Of a stretch of DNA of 64,000 bases, positions 1-10,864 are shown one piece after another (position 1 is the stretch's first letter; every line of letters starts with the position of its first letter). The position numbers were made by a program, and so were the translations under genes. Location: positions 12,043,386 to 12,107,385 of the forward strand of contig CM064552.1 in assembly GCA_032716605.1 (NCBI GenBank). The letters run 5' to 3'. Below the pieces are notes generated by a model. The model ran no database searches, was not told the DNA's origin, and saw nothing but the letters and a program-made list of their open reading frames with translations. The DNA is from Paralithodes platypus. Taxonomy: Eukaryota; Arthropoda; Malacostraca; Decapoda; Lithodidae.

Positions 1-1790
1 AGACCAAGAGGGCACATACAAGTACCTTGGAGTGAACGAAGGAGATGGCATACAACACTCGGACAGGAAAGAATAGATTCGGAAATAGTACTATAAAAGA
101 GTGAGAATGGTACTGAAAAGCGAGCTTAACGCTGCCAACCGATTCGAAGCTATCAACGCCCTAGCCATACCCGTAGTGACATACAGCTTTAACGTCATAA
201 ACTGGAAAATGAGTGACATCAAAAGATTAGACACCAAGACCAGGAAGATGCTAACCATGAAAAAGATGCACCACCGGAAAGCAGACATCGGCAGGCTGTA
301 CCTACCAAGAGTTGAAGGAGGACGAGGCTTGGTCCAACTTGAATTGACCTACAAAACTACCACCATAGGCATGGACACGCACCTGACTATAACAGATGAC
401 CCACTCCTTCAGATAGTAAAACAACATGAAGAGAGAAAGAAGCCCTACTCTATCAAGAAGGAAACCACAAAGTTCAAGCAGGAGCTGAGTCTCCAAGAAA
501 TACCACCAATGGAAAATGAAGCAACAACCAAGTACGCACGCTGTGACAAAGAAAGGGGAAAACACCATGGCCAATTACAACTGCGGAAACAATGGGAGGA
601 AAAGGCAATGCACGGGAAGTACCCAAAAAGAATAAAAAGAGGCAGACATAGACAAACAGCAGACGAACCAGTAGCTCAAGAACACTGGACTGAAAGCAGA
701 GACAGAGGGCCTGATCATCGTTACACAAGACCAGTCTCGCCACCAGATCTTATCACCATCGCATCATCAAGGATGGAATAGACCCACAATGCAGGGTCTG
801 TGGAAAGTATGAGGAGACTATCGACCACATCATCTCTGGTTGCCCGGAATTGGCAAAAAACTAATAAATCCACCGACACAACAAAGCAGCGGCGTACCTA
901 CATTGGAAGATCTGTAGGGAGTACAAAATCAAGACAGCTGACAAGTGGTATGAACACCAACCAAACACTGTCACTGAGAACGATTAAGTCATTGGCGATG
1001 GGCTGGTCTATCAGAGTGAGACCTGAGCGATCTCTGCCATACCCATAGCTTACTCTGACTGTTCTTTTTACTTATATATTTTCTAGATCTCAAGTGACGG
1101 CGTCTCTTCCGTGGATTGACCTCCCAATCTACCAAGATTGGAAGCTAAAGTGTCACATTATTCCTTTGCCCCTCAACTTTCTCTTCATAATTGCTGAGGG
1201 GCACAGGGCCCTGGGTGGGGCTTTGGTTTCCCGGGCGTTTACGCACCCTTTCAGCTCCCCGCCATGGAGTGGCTTCGGTCACCCAGGCTTTATTGTGGTC
1301 GGCAGGGAGGGTTCTGTGGGGGCGCTCGTTTATGGCCTTGGCCTTACTCGGGGCCTTGGGGCTGTTCAGCCAGGCAGCTTGGGGAACAACAACAACAACA
1401 ACGATTAAGTCACCATCTTATGCAACATGCCCAAGCCGATAAGTTAGATAAAAGCTAACAGGCCAGGCATCGTTATCAAGAACAAGATGAAGAAAGAGTG
1501 CATGGTCATCGACATAGCCATACCATCTGAATAAAACACCTTTGTCAAGGTAATAGAAAAGCTATCGTAATAAAAGGATTTGGAAATCGAGATCAACTGG
1601 ATGAAGACTGCAACAATACCAGTGGTCATTGGAGCATTAGGACTTGTGGAGAAGGGACTAGAGAAATTCACCAACAAGATCCCTGGAAACATCAACATCC
1701 ACGAAGTCCAGAGAAGCGCCCTAATTGGAACAGTTAATATATTAAAGAGGTTGCTATCAATCAAGTAGAGAGGAACATCTCCCCTGCAGC
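1..1790 (+). pseudogene. RLE-type (R2/R4/NeSL-like) LINE, 3' part, decayed
   Basis: The C-terminal part of a non-LTR retrotransposon polyprotein, entered mid-gene at the window edge. Visible in order: a YKYLGVNEGDG block (about 20-55, followed by stops at about 79 and 91), the post-RT thumb containing AIPVVTYSFNVINWKM (101-780), a Cys/His motif CRVCGKYEETIDHI (about 790-830), and YLHWKICREYKIKTADKW (about 895-950). After a SINE insertion the endonuclease-like region follows (CMVIDIAIPSE, about 1500; IEINWMKTATIPVVIGALG, about 1583-1640) and ends in a stop at 1766-1768. The expected RPD of the restriction-like endonuclease reads RPG here, and there are several stops and at least one frameshift near 780, so the copy is dead. 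Assignment to the RLE group rests on the order of the Cys/His and endonuclease motifs. The exact clade is uncertain. Confidence 0.8.
992..1399 (+). mobile_element. (CAA)n-tailed SINE, copy A, with target duplication
   Basis: A 408-bp insertion that ends in (CAA)n and interrupts the LINE relic. The 13 bases AACGATTAAGTCA occur on both sides (979-991 and 1400-1412). Removing the insert restores the LINE reading order. The same sequence returns at 60470-60991, where it is 114 bp longer at the 5' end, and 5'-truncated antisense pieces lie at 56714-56946 and 59456-59505. No coding capacity is evident. Frames across it are accidental. Confidence 0.85.
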
Positions 1791-2362
1791 TCCTCAGGAC
1801 CATTGTTTCGACCCGGCTCTACAGGATGTATCAGAATGCAATACATTTGAAAGAAAAAAACAAAAAAAAATAATGAGAAGAAGAAGAAGAAGAAGAAGGA
1901 AAAATATATATACCGTATATATAAATAATTAAGTAAAAAACGGAAATCTAAGAGCGTAAGAATAGAGTCCGATAGACTTCCTGTGGTAAAATGAGTTGTG
2001 TGAGCCCGCTCCTGAACTCTCATATATTCCTCCCACAAGCTAGAGATCCTGGAGTAAGAGAAATCGGCCACCTTATTCTGTGGACCCCATTTAAATGCTG
2101 TAATATTCAAACAATGGGGGTAATAGTTTGTTACTGATCATGTAGAATTTCGATACACACACCGAACGATATAACCTTTACCAGTCATTCCGTATGTTGA
2201 TTATGGGCATGGACCTATTATCACACACACAACGGGAGGATATTATATTATTGATCGTGTTACGTGTAGAATATAATATAGAAAGACCAAACGATATAAC
2301 CCGTACCTATAGTGCCGTAATGTTTAGTATGGGTCTGGACATATATCGAGTGTAAAGAGAGG
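1791..2362. repeat. Non-coding; (AAG)n tract and two-copy direct repeat
   Basis: An A-rich stretch with (GAA)n near 1873-1900 closes the LINE relic. Two diverged copies of a roughly 90-bp unit follow (about 2136-2225 and 2252-2342), sharing CGATATAACC and a later ATGGGxxTGGACxTAT block. No gene is seen. Confidence 0.55.
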
Positions 2363-2745
2363 TTAAGGGAGCCCACCTCGCTTTTTTTTCTCTCTCTCTC
2401 TCTCTTTGGCTTGTATCCATTCGGCCCCATTCAGCCTACTGTTTTAAGACGTTTACCCCCATCCAGGTGTCGATACTTTCCTGGCGAGCGGTAGCGAGCC
2501 AGCATATATATATTTTTGTTTTGACAGCAAGCTAAATTTGTACATATTTCGATAGAAGAATGGCTCCGGCGAAGCCGGATTTCTCCATACACAATGCTGG
2601 CTCGCTATCGCTCGCCAGGAAGAAATTGACACCTGAATGGGGATAAACGTCTTAAAACAGTTGGCTGAATGGGGCCGAACGGATACAAGCCAGGGAAAGA
2701 GAGAAAAGGAGAGAAAGATACAAAAAAAGCAGGTGACACCCGTGG
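2363..2745. mobile_element. TTAA hairpin MITE (family P), copy 1
   Basis: A near-palindrome with arms of about 150 bp. The left arm runs from TTAAGGGAGCCCACC through a CT run, GTATCCATTCGGCCCC, CCAGGTGTCGATA and GCGAGCGGTAGCGAGCC. The right arm repeats this inverted (GGCTCGCTATCGCTCGCC, then TGACACCTGAATGGGG, then GAATGGGGCCGAACGG). Full or nearly full copies lie at 3753-4085, 7545-7927 and 9443-9831. The TTAA at the ends suggests a piggyBac-like duplication. The right end of this copy is worn. Confidence 0.8.
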
Positions 2746-2974
2746 GCCCCAATATGGCGGAGGTTGGCCGATGTCTATTACTATAGGGCCACCACCACAA
2801 GCCAGCCAGCCAGACCCCACATGTTATTGGACAGCTTCGTCACCCTTCAAGAAACTCATATGCAAAGTTGTCCGTTTGAAGTTATAACCTCATGCCACCG
2901 GTACCTCCATTATGTTGGGGCTAAAAAGGGGGATATGCAAAGAAATAGTAAGCATAATGATGTTGGTGATACTA

Positions 2975-3005
<31 letters not shown>

Positions 3006-3620
3006 TAAAATGTAAAACTTGTAAACTAAATAAACCAAAATTCGGACAAAGACAATATAAAGGCAAATTAACTAATCAAAATCGCTATGTGGAAACAACG
3101 CTTACTAAAATAAAATGTATGAAATAAAAGAACACAATCCACCACATAGGGTGTACATTACTACATGAGCAAGTTAATCTGTTTCCATATAATATAAATA
3201 ATACGATAAATAAGAATAAGAATGATAATTATATTAATCATATTAACAAGATGCATATGATATTCATGTGAATTAAACGAGTCAGAGGGTTAAGGGGAGT
3301 TATTTGGTTTGTTCCCTAGACCTCCATCAAGCTTAAAATTACACCCCATTGAGTCCCTTTCAAGATAAATTTGTACATTTTTCGGTAGAAAAAAATTCCG
3401 GCCGAAGGCCGGTTCCTCTTAAATTACAGGCTCGCTGTCGCTCGCCAGGATAAAGTTGACACCTGAATGGCACGAAAGGTCTTAATATGGGGTGAAAGTT
3501 CTTAAAATCGCTAAACTAATGGGGCAAACGTTTTATAATATCAAAAGCAATGGGGCTAAACATGAGGGAGCAAGGGGTCAAGAAAAAATCCCTCAAGTGG
3601 AGATCTGCCCTTAATAAACG
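2746..3620. repeat. Non-coding; (TAA)n and a half copy of hairpin family P
   Basis: AT-rich DNA with (TAA)n at 2974-3005. A partial family P element lies at about 3376-3500 and keeps the central hairpin and GGCTCGCTGTCGCTCGCC, then ACACCTGAATGG. Nothing coding is visible. Confidence 0.6.
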
Positions 3621-3723
3621 TTACCCTTTCGAACCCTAGAAGGCCATCATCCATATATGAGTAAAATCGTCTAATGATAGCCAAAATATAGTGAAAAATT
3701 CATCCTAGTACTGAAAGGGTTAA
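3621..3723. mobile_element. MITE family Q, short or half copy
   Basis: Bounded by TTACCCTTTCGA and CTGAAAGGGTTAA. The core contains AAAATCGTCTAATGATAGCC, shared with the complete copy at 4551-4763. Confidence 0.6.
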
Positions 3724-3752
3724 TCAAAGCGTGTTGTAATAGCCAGTACAGC

Positions 3753-4085
3753 TTAAGGGGGGTGACGTGCTTTTTTCTCTCTCTCTGAGTTGTATCCATT
3801 CGGCCCCATTCAGCTTACTGTTTTAAGACGTTTATCCCATCCAGGTGTCGATTTATACCTGGCGAGCGATAGCGAGCCACCAAAATTTGGATAATGAGTT
3901 AGACAGCTAGTTATATTTGTACATTTTTCGATAGAAAAATGTCTCCGGCGAAGGCGGATTTCTCCATAAAATGCTGGCTCGCTATCGCTCGCCAGGAAAT
4001 TATTTACACCTGGATGGGGATAAATGTCTTAAAACAGTAGGCTGAATGGATACAACCAAGAGAAAAAAAACAGGTCACCCCCCTT
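3753..4085. mobile_element. TTAA hairpin MITE (family P), copy 2
   Basis: Starts TTAAGGGGGGTGACGTGC and ends in the inverted form ACAGGTCACCCCCCTT. It carries the same arms as the copy at 2363-2745 around a central hairpin with GCTGGCTCGCTATCGC. The right-hand TTAA has mutated. Confidence 0.8.
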
Positions 4086-4550
4086 CATTCCTCGGCTATT
4101 TACATTAGTACAGCCAGATATGTTGTTCATTTGAAAAGTTGCCACTACTATGATACAAAAACAGGGCAGATTTGTATTTCTCCATTAATTATCGAGAAAT
4201 CGGCTACTAAAATCTCCGCTAAGTAATACAGTATATATATATAACAACACAAAATTAAATAGAAAATAAGAATATAATTTTAAACCCCTTAAATATGAAA
4301 CGCATTTCCTATGTTAAAGGAAAGTCGTTCAAATTTGACCTATATTAATGCGTTACTATACTGAAGGAAATAAAAAAACATTGTTAATTATTTAATTATT
4401 TCGGGGTACTGGGAATAAGTTAAAATTATATGGTTGCGTTGAGAGACACAATTTAAGGGTTGTACGAATATTTTAAATATATCTAAAGTTAATTATGATT
4501 AAGTAGGCTAATTGACAGTTGTCCACTATTGTACGTTGTGGTTATATTCA
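4086..4550. other. Non-coding AT-rich sequence
   Basis: No reading frame, repeat unit or RNA-like structure that I can support. Confidence 0.5.
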
Positions 4551-4763
4551 TTAACCCTTTCAAGCTCCAATACGTGTTTCTGTTCTGTTTCTGGCTACTT
4601 TTAGGCGATTTTATGCAGATTAGTAACGGTATATGGAAGTCAAAGGGTTGATTGAGATAGTATTTACCCTTTTAATACCCACATATACTTCCTAAGCTGC
4701 ATAAAATCGTCTAATGATAGCCAAAATAAACTGCTGAAACGCGTCAGAGCTTCAAAGGGTTAA
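4551..4763. mobile_element. MITE family Q, complete copy
   Basis: A 213-bp element with TTAA at both ends and inverted ends TTAACCCTTTCAAGCTC and GCTTCAAAGGGTTAA. Internally, GGCGATTTTATGCAGATTAG and its inverted counterpart CTGCATAAAATCGTC form a second hairpin. Related copies are at 50445-50663 and 57973-58204. Confidence 0.8.
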
Positions 4764-5640
4764 GATATACTAATGTTATGCTTCACATTTATACTAGTAA
4801 CATTGGTAGTGTCATTGTTTAAGATAACCATACAAGAAAAGTTGAATTTATGATGAATGACAAATACAAATTAATAATTGTTCGTGCTGTATATATATTA
4901 TGCATATTATAGATATTCTGTAGAGGTACCAGAAGCTAGTTGTGTACTATTGAGACTGTATGATGAATATATTTCGAAACTGTAATTTATAGCCCATCTA
5001 GTTCGGACATAGGTGAAGCCTGGGGGGTCTTTCCACATGCACAGAGTTGTTTAGATGATCATATACACTCTAACAAATATATGCGACCCGCCGTCCAGAA
5101 AGACCCCCTAACTTCACCTCCCTCTTGATCTAATCGGGGTACTAATTATGGTTCCGTACATACACGTGTTAATACCATGTACTATAGCAAGCACTATTTA
5201 TGTTGTACTCTTTGGTTTACATGTAGCTTTAGATAGGCTTGGTTTGGTTTATTTGGTTTAATCTCATTTATCTGGAGATAGTTAAATATATTAGTTTTGT
5301 TTTCAGATTTATTTTTCGGAAACAGATATCTTTAATTTTTAGGACTTACCTGTTTTATGAGTTTAATAAAACAATAAAAAAATCACAGTAATCAAAGAAT
5401 TCTACACACTGAAATGTTTATCAAATTATCAATAGCTACTTTAATAATTGATATTTAAATTATATTATTGACAAATTGTGCATATCAGTATCGAAAAAAA
5501 TCGTACAGCCTTATTGGTAATTATAATTTATTTGTATTATGGCTGTCTCTTGCGTATGACTTAATATTTCTTGCTTGTTCTGTAATTATTCAGTGCTGCT
5601 ATACGTACAAAAATTACATATTATTTTAGCATTGCAATAT
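4764..5640. repeat. Non-coding; small inverted repeat near 5010-5125
   Basis: AGGTGAAGCCTGGGGGGTCT near 5012 pairs with AGACCCCCTAACTTCACCT near 5100, making an imperfect hairpin that could be an old MITE. The rest is plain AT-rich sequence. Confidence 0.5.
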
Positions 5641-7408
5641 TTCTATTTCGAATGGCTCCCAGTTTTTTGTCAATGAACAGTTGCATTTTCCAACATGTCC
5701 ACTTTATCTTCTTTATGTCCTGTCCTTTCTCCTTGCTGTTCCTCCTGTTCGCCATTTCTTTTCATTATCCAAACTTCTCTCTTTCCCTTGCTTTACTTAC
5801 AACTGGTCATACGGTTTACTTCATCCAACTTTATTTTCGCAATGGCCTTCCTTACCACTCGCCATTTCTTGATTTCCCACTCGTCTTCTTTGCTCTTCCT
5901 TAATGTTTCTTCCCCTTACAACTCTTCTTTATCTTCTCCTCTTGTTCCATGACCCCACCTCTTCTCTCTCACCCCTCACCTGTTCTCTCACACCCTCACT
6001 TTTTATCTCTCACCCCCTTACCTCTTCTCTCACCCCTCACCTCTTCTCTCACACCCTCACTTTTTATCTCTCACCCCCTTACCTCTTCTCTCACACCCTC
6101 ACTTTTTATCTCTCACCCCTTACCTCTTCTCTCACACCCTCACTTTTTATCGCTCACCCCCTTACCTCTTCTCTCACCCCTTACCTATTCTCTCACACCC
6201 TCACCTTTTCTCTCCCACCCTCTCACCCCTCACCTCTTCTCTCACCCCTTACCTCTTCTCTCACACCCTCACTTCTTATCTCTCACCTCCTTACCTCTTA
6301 TCTCACACCCTCACTTCTTATCTCTCACCCCTCACCTCTTATCTCACACCCGCACTTCTTATCTCTCACCCCTTACCTTTTCTCTCACCCCTCACCTCTT
6401 CTCTCACCCCTTACCTCTTCTCTCACACCCTCACTTCTTATCTCTCACCTCCTTACCTCTTATCTCACACCCTCACTTCTTATCTCTCACCCCTCACCTC
6501 TTATCTCACACCCGCACTTCTTATCTCTCACCCCTTACCTTTTCTCTCACCCTTCACCTCTTGGCTGGCTCACCCCTAACCTTTTCTCTCTCACCCTCTC
6601 ACCTTTTCTCTCACACCTCACCCTCTCGTCTCTTCTTTAACCCCCTCATTATTTGTTCTCACTTCTTGTTCTCCTATTCCTTTGGTCTCCCACTCGTCCC
6701 TTATCATAGTTCTCCATTACTTGTCATGTGTTGTACAGTCGCGCTAATAAGTGATGTCTCGGCACCAAGTATGTTTGATCAATAATTGGTATCAGCAATA
6801 TCTAAGCTTCATTTCTACATATCCAGTGAAATATACAAACATGTTCCTCCACTTACCCACCCTATTCAACATCTGACAGACATTAATACAGAACAGAGCT
6901 AGCCAAACGTAATGAAACCTGGGATATGACTTATTAGCGCGACCGTACTCTCTTGACTCCCACGCTCTTCTTTTCTTTCGTTGTCTCACCTCTCCTCCCA
7001 TACTCCCCCTTCTACTCGCTGGGTCTCCCTCTCGCCTCTTCTATTTTGTTCCCTTTTGTTTGTTTTTCTACTTACTGTGAATCTCCTCAGCATTTTTTCT
7101 CCTTATGCGTTCTTCGACGTGTTGTGTCACCCACTCTCCCTTTCTCTTCTCCCACATTCGTCTTTCCACTCGCTATCTCTCTCACTCCTAATGTATCTCT
7201 CACTCGCTATCTCTCTCACTCGTTATCTTTCTCACTCGCCCTATATTCCACCCTTACTCTCCTACTCGTTGTGTTATCTCTTCACTCTATTTTACTTTCC
7301 CCTTCGCTTGCCACCTTATTATTACTCGGCCTCCAAGTCGGGGGTCTAATTACTCGTCCCCCTCACTTCTCCGTTGAACGCCCTACTCACACACCCCACC
7401 ACTTGCAG
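5641..7408 (+). repeat. 1.7-kb pyrimidine-rich tract with TCTCACCC minisatellite
   Basis: The + strand is strongly C+T rich from about 5650 to the acceptor of exon 1, apart from the MITE at 6736-6945. Between about 5948 and 6640 it is a minisatellite of short units such as CTCTTCTCTCACCCC and ACACCCTCACTTTTTATCTC, with higher-order copies: about 6240-6400 recurs at about 6410-6560. Long frames with Ser/Leu/Pro/Thr repeats arise here in several phases and are artefacts of composition. The 3' part doubles as a very long pyrimidine tract upstream of exon 1. Confidence 0.75.
6736..6945. mobile_element. Short TA-flanked MITE (Tc1/mariner-like ends)
   Basis: A 210-bp element with 17-bp inverted ends CAGTCGCGCTAATAAGT and ACTTATTAGCGCGACCG (one mismatch), bordered by TA on both sides (6734-6735 and 6946-6947). 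It interrupts the pyrimidine-rich tract and has no coding capacity. Confidence 0.75.
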
Positions 7409-7505
7409 GAACTGGAGCTGAGGATAGAGACCCAGAAGCAGACCCTGGCTGCCAGGGACGAGAGCATCAAGAAACTCCTGGAGATGCTGCAGCAGAAGGG
7501 AATAG
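7409..7505 (+). CDS. brp: brp exon 1 of window (phase 0 to 1)
   Basis: This 97-base exon opens after TTGCAG and ends before GTAAGG. It translates to ELELRIETQKQTL, AARDESIKKLLEML and QQKGIG, one of the most conserved blocks of ELKS/Bruchpilot (the family reads RIETQKQTL..ARDESIKKLLEMLQ.KG). It is a charged heptad coiled coil. The last base is the first base of a glycine codon, so the next exon must supply two bases. Exons 2 and 3 both do. A hairpin MITE begins 39 bases after the donor. The preceding exon is not in the window. Confidence 0.95.
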
Positions 7506-7544
7506 GTAAGGTTACCCTGGGCCCCTTATATGTTTTCTCTCGGA

Positions 7545-7927
7545 TTAAGGGAGCCCACCTCGCTTGTTTTATCTTTCTCTCCCTCTCTCTTTGGCTTGTA
7601 TCCATTCGGCCCCATTCAGCCTACTATTTTAAGACGTTTACCCCCATCCAGGTGTCAATATTTTCTTTGCGAGCGGTAGCGAGCCAGCATATATATATTT
7701 TTGTTTTGACAGCAAGCTAAATTTGTACATTTTTCGATAGAAAAATTTCTCCGGCGAAGCCGGATTTCTCCATACAATGCTGGCTCGCTATCGCTCGCCA
7801 GGAAGAAATCGACACCTGGATGGGGATAAACGACTTAAAGCAGTTGGCTGAATGGGGCCGAATGGATACAAGCCAGGGAAAGAGAGAACGGAAGAGAAAG
7901 ATTTAAAAAAACGGTGACTCCCCTTAA
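7545..7927. mobile_element. TTAA hairpin MITE (family P), copy 3, next to exon 1
   Basis: A 383-bp palindromic element with TTAA at both ends (7545-7548 and 7924-7927), in the same orientation class as copies 1 and 2. The centre contains CTCCGGCGAAGCCGGA, itself palindromic. It begins 39 bases downstream of the exon 1 donor site. Confidence 0.85.
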
Positions 7928-8501
7928 GTTAAGCTAGGACTGTAAGCTTGTACGGGTTTAGCTGGCCCTGGTTGAGAGCTACTGGTTGAAATGATCTACT
8001 ACTGGTTGAATTGCCCTGGAACCTATTTCCGGTGACTTGGCAACTCAACCAGTAGACCTTATCAACCAGCAGCTGTCAATAAGTGCTAACTCGACCAATG
8101 ATGTTGAATTAGGTTAGGTTAAACTCAGATTAGGACCTGTTAAGTTATCACTGGTTTAGTTTACCTAAGTTAATATGGCACTGGTTAATTTGTCTAGGAA
8201 CCCTTTTCTCTGAGTTGTTTTCATTATATATGTATAAGCCAATAATAAAGGCAAACACTTTTCTTTATATCAATTAAATTACTGAAAAAATATTCGTAGT
8301 CAGAACTGTATTTCTTTCGACTATAATATAATTTCTTGAAAGCCAAATGTGTTTACAATGTTGCCACCTTCATACGCTTGGAACGTTTGTAAAATAACTT
8401 TAGTAAATATACTTCCAAGAGCTATTCAATTAATGCTTCATGAATCACTCTTATTTTGTTTTCAGTATAAGTCAGTAGCTATCGTTTCTATTGACCATTT
8501 C
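7928..8501. other. Intron sequence without a clear feature
   Basis: Loose repeats of CTGGTTGAA and CTGGTT motifs occur at about 7965-8200. No exon-like block is visible. Confidence 0.45.
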
Positions 8502-8922
8502 TTAACCCTTACGTTGCGGGCTTATTTGCGCTATTTAGCGTATATTCAGGCAATCCTGAATGATTAATCAAGTATCTGCATGAAATGAACTGTATTCTGC
8601 CGAAAACTAGGCGAAAATAGCATTAAAATGACACCAGAACGAGCTTCATAGGTGGCTGGGTTCACCCGCAGCGTTACCATAGACATTCAGGAAAACTCGC
8701 TAATTATTAGCTCTCGCTCGCTCGGCAACACTGTTGAGACAGCCGCGCGGGACCAGAGACATAGTCAGTGAGCGGCTGGCTGCTCTGAGGGGTCGGACAG
8801 AGGTCCCTCGCGCTCCCGCCCACTGACACTCAATTTCTACGGCTTTTAAAGGCTTTTAAAGCCTGGAAATTGCTGTAAATTGCCATGGCATTCCTCAACA
8901 TCACCCGCAGGGAAAGGGTTAA
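8502..8922. mobile_element. TTAA-flanked MITE with GC-rich core
   Basis: A 421-bp element with TTAA at both ends and inverted ends TTAACCCTTACGTTGCGGG and CCCGCAGGGAAAGGGTTAA. The interior at about 8690-8840 is GC- and CpG-rich, unlike its surroundings. No reading frame of note. Confidence 0.65.
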
Positions 8923-9137
8923 TAAGCTCCTTTCAAGATTCTTTTAATTCCATTCAGAAGAATGGTATACGATACATTATATCCGCTATACTGCCCCCGA
9001 ATTATCACACACACACAGTCATGCACCTCCTCACCCGCATTTACTCAATTACGCACACACCTCCCCCCCCCCCCCCCCCACACACACATGCCCCCACACA
9101 CCACTCTCTCACGCAATTACACACACTTACTCATTCG

Positions 9138-9186
<49 letters not shown>

Positions 9187-9442
9187 GAGAGCGGTATCAG
9201 AGTCCCCAACTTGTAAACTTTGTCAATACGGCCACAACACCTCCCGGACCAACAGCAAACTTTTATCTCCTCCGCGAAACTAGTCATGAACATTTACAAG
9301 AGTTGGGAATTTGTAAAATATCTGGCTTTTTCTCGATTGTTTTCTATTCAATTTATATTTCATTGGAGCGATTATAACTTACTGATTTCGAGAGAAATGC
9401 ATTAATATTGTAATCTTGTGTAGCACATCTTCAGTGGCCCAT
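8923..9442. repeat. Intron with poly-C and (CA)n
   Basis: A run of about 18 C at 9063-9080 and a pure (CA)n at 9141-9184, otherwise unremarkable. Confidence 0.8.
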
Positions 9443-9831
9443 TTAAGGGGGGGGTCACCTGCTTTTTTGTTTTATCTCTCTCTCTCCTTTTCTCTCTTTC
9501 TCAGGCTTGTATCCATTCGGCCCCATTCAGCCAACTAGTTTAACTCGTTTATCCCCATCCAGGTGTCGATATCTTCCTGGCGAGCGATAGCGAGCCAGCA
9601 TTGTATGGAGAAATCCGGCTTCGCCGGAGAATTTTTTCTATCGAAAAATGTACAAATTTAGCTTGCTCTCAAAAAAAAATATGTATATGCTGGCTCTCTA
9701 CCGCTCACCAGGAAAATATTGACACCTGGATGGGGGTAAAAGTCTTAAAACAGTAGGCTGAATGGGGCCGAATGGATACAAGCCAAAGAGAGAGGGAGAG
9801 AAAGAGAAAAAAGCGAGGTGGGCTCTCTTAA
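9443..9831. mobile_element. TTAA hairpin MITE (family P), copy 4, inverted centre
   Basis: 389 bp with TTAA at 9443-9446 and 9828-9831. It starts TTAAGGGGGGGGTCACCTGC and ends GAGGTGGGCTCTCTTAA. The asymmetric centre is inverted relative to copies 1-3, so the element inserted in the opposite orientation. Confidence 0.85.
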
Positions 9832-10864
9832 AATACATTGGTATTTGACTTACCATTAATTGAACCTGATCTTCCACAAAGACAATTTACTGCATTTTGA
9901 GATATTTAGATTAATTATCGCTTCTTGGTCATGTTCATTAATAAATTACTTAAATAACAAAAAAGGCAGATGGCTACTTATTCTTCACGACAGGACCTTC
10001 CGTAGCAAGAGTATGTGAATTTGATCATTCAGTGGAATATTTTGCAGGTAGGTACATTGCGCTAAAGGGAAACCAGTGTTCAAAGTTAATCTTTAAAGAT
10101 CAGTAGTTTCTGAGAATTACCGGTGGACTTATTCTTTTGTATCATTTGTTAGTTTAAAGTTCTTGCATACAATTAACTGTTTAAATTAATGTATAGATAA
10201 TAAGTTAATACGCTGTGTGATAATGCTCTTTCCTTTCCTTCTCCACCCTCATGATTATCTTGGTGTAAATATACTCTCTTTCATATCAATGTTTCCATCA
10301 ACTTCTAAAATTAAAGTTATGTCATCATTCTCATTCCACTCCCTGTCCTCCCCTCCCTCATCTTTTTAGTATAAATGATAAATAAGTTCCTTTTTCCAGC
10401 TCCCCAGTTTTGTCCTCCCTTCCCTCCACCTCCCTCCCTTCCTCACTGGACCAGTCTTGTGGCGCCATCTGAGGAGTCCCGTCAGCAACCCATGAGTCAT
10501 GTTGATTGACCACTTGCGAGTTCCGGGCTATCAGAAAGTTCAAGTTTTCGACATCCTTTTTAGCTGTAATACAAGATAAAATATGCTTGTAGTACACACA
10601 TCAGTACATTAACTCAAATTTTCCAATACTGTACTTCCATTCATCAAAACCCTGTATTGTGTTTGTATTTATGCTCATTATTGATGTCTACTACTTGAAC
10701 TTCCTTATAGCCCGTAACTCGCAAGTGGTCAGTTCCTCTTGTCATAGCCCTCACCCAACCAATACCAGAGACACTAGGAACTCCCCCCGCTAGGTCCCTC
10801 CGCCAATGCTGTGGCTTGGACTCGAGTGTCGCGAACCAGGTGACCAATTTCAACTGTGTTTCAG
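9832..10864. repeat. Intron with an inverted repeat at 10514-10735
   Basis: TTGACCACTTGCGAGTTC at about 10514 and the inverted AACTCGCAAGTGGTCA at about 10717 form arms of roughly 40 bp (including CTATCAGAAAGTTCAAG) about 150 bp apart, a likely MITE relic. No other feature is seen before the exon 2 acceptor. Confidence 0.55.

Noticed and set aside
1094..1458. Three overlapping frames of 64-104 codons (and similar at 60682-61033)
   Set aside because: They lie inside two copies of a non-coding SINE with a (CAA)n tail. The same peptides in two phases reflect the repeat.
5903..6785. Long frames of 245-278 codons rich in Ser, Leu, Pro and Thr
   Set aside because: They come from a TCTCACCC minisatellite read in different phases, and several overlapping phases are open at once.
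8690..8850. CpG-rich patch as a promoter
   Set aside because: It lies within a TTAA-flanked MITE, and no transcription-start context or first exon is visible.
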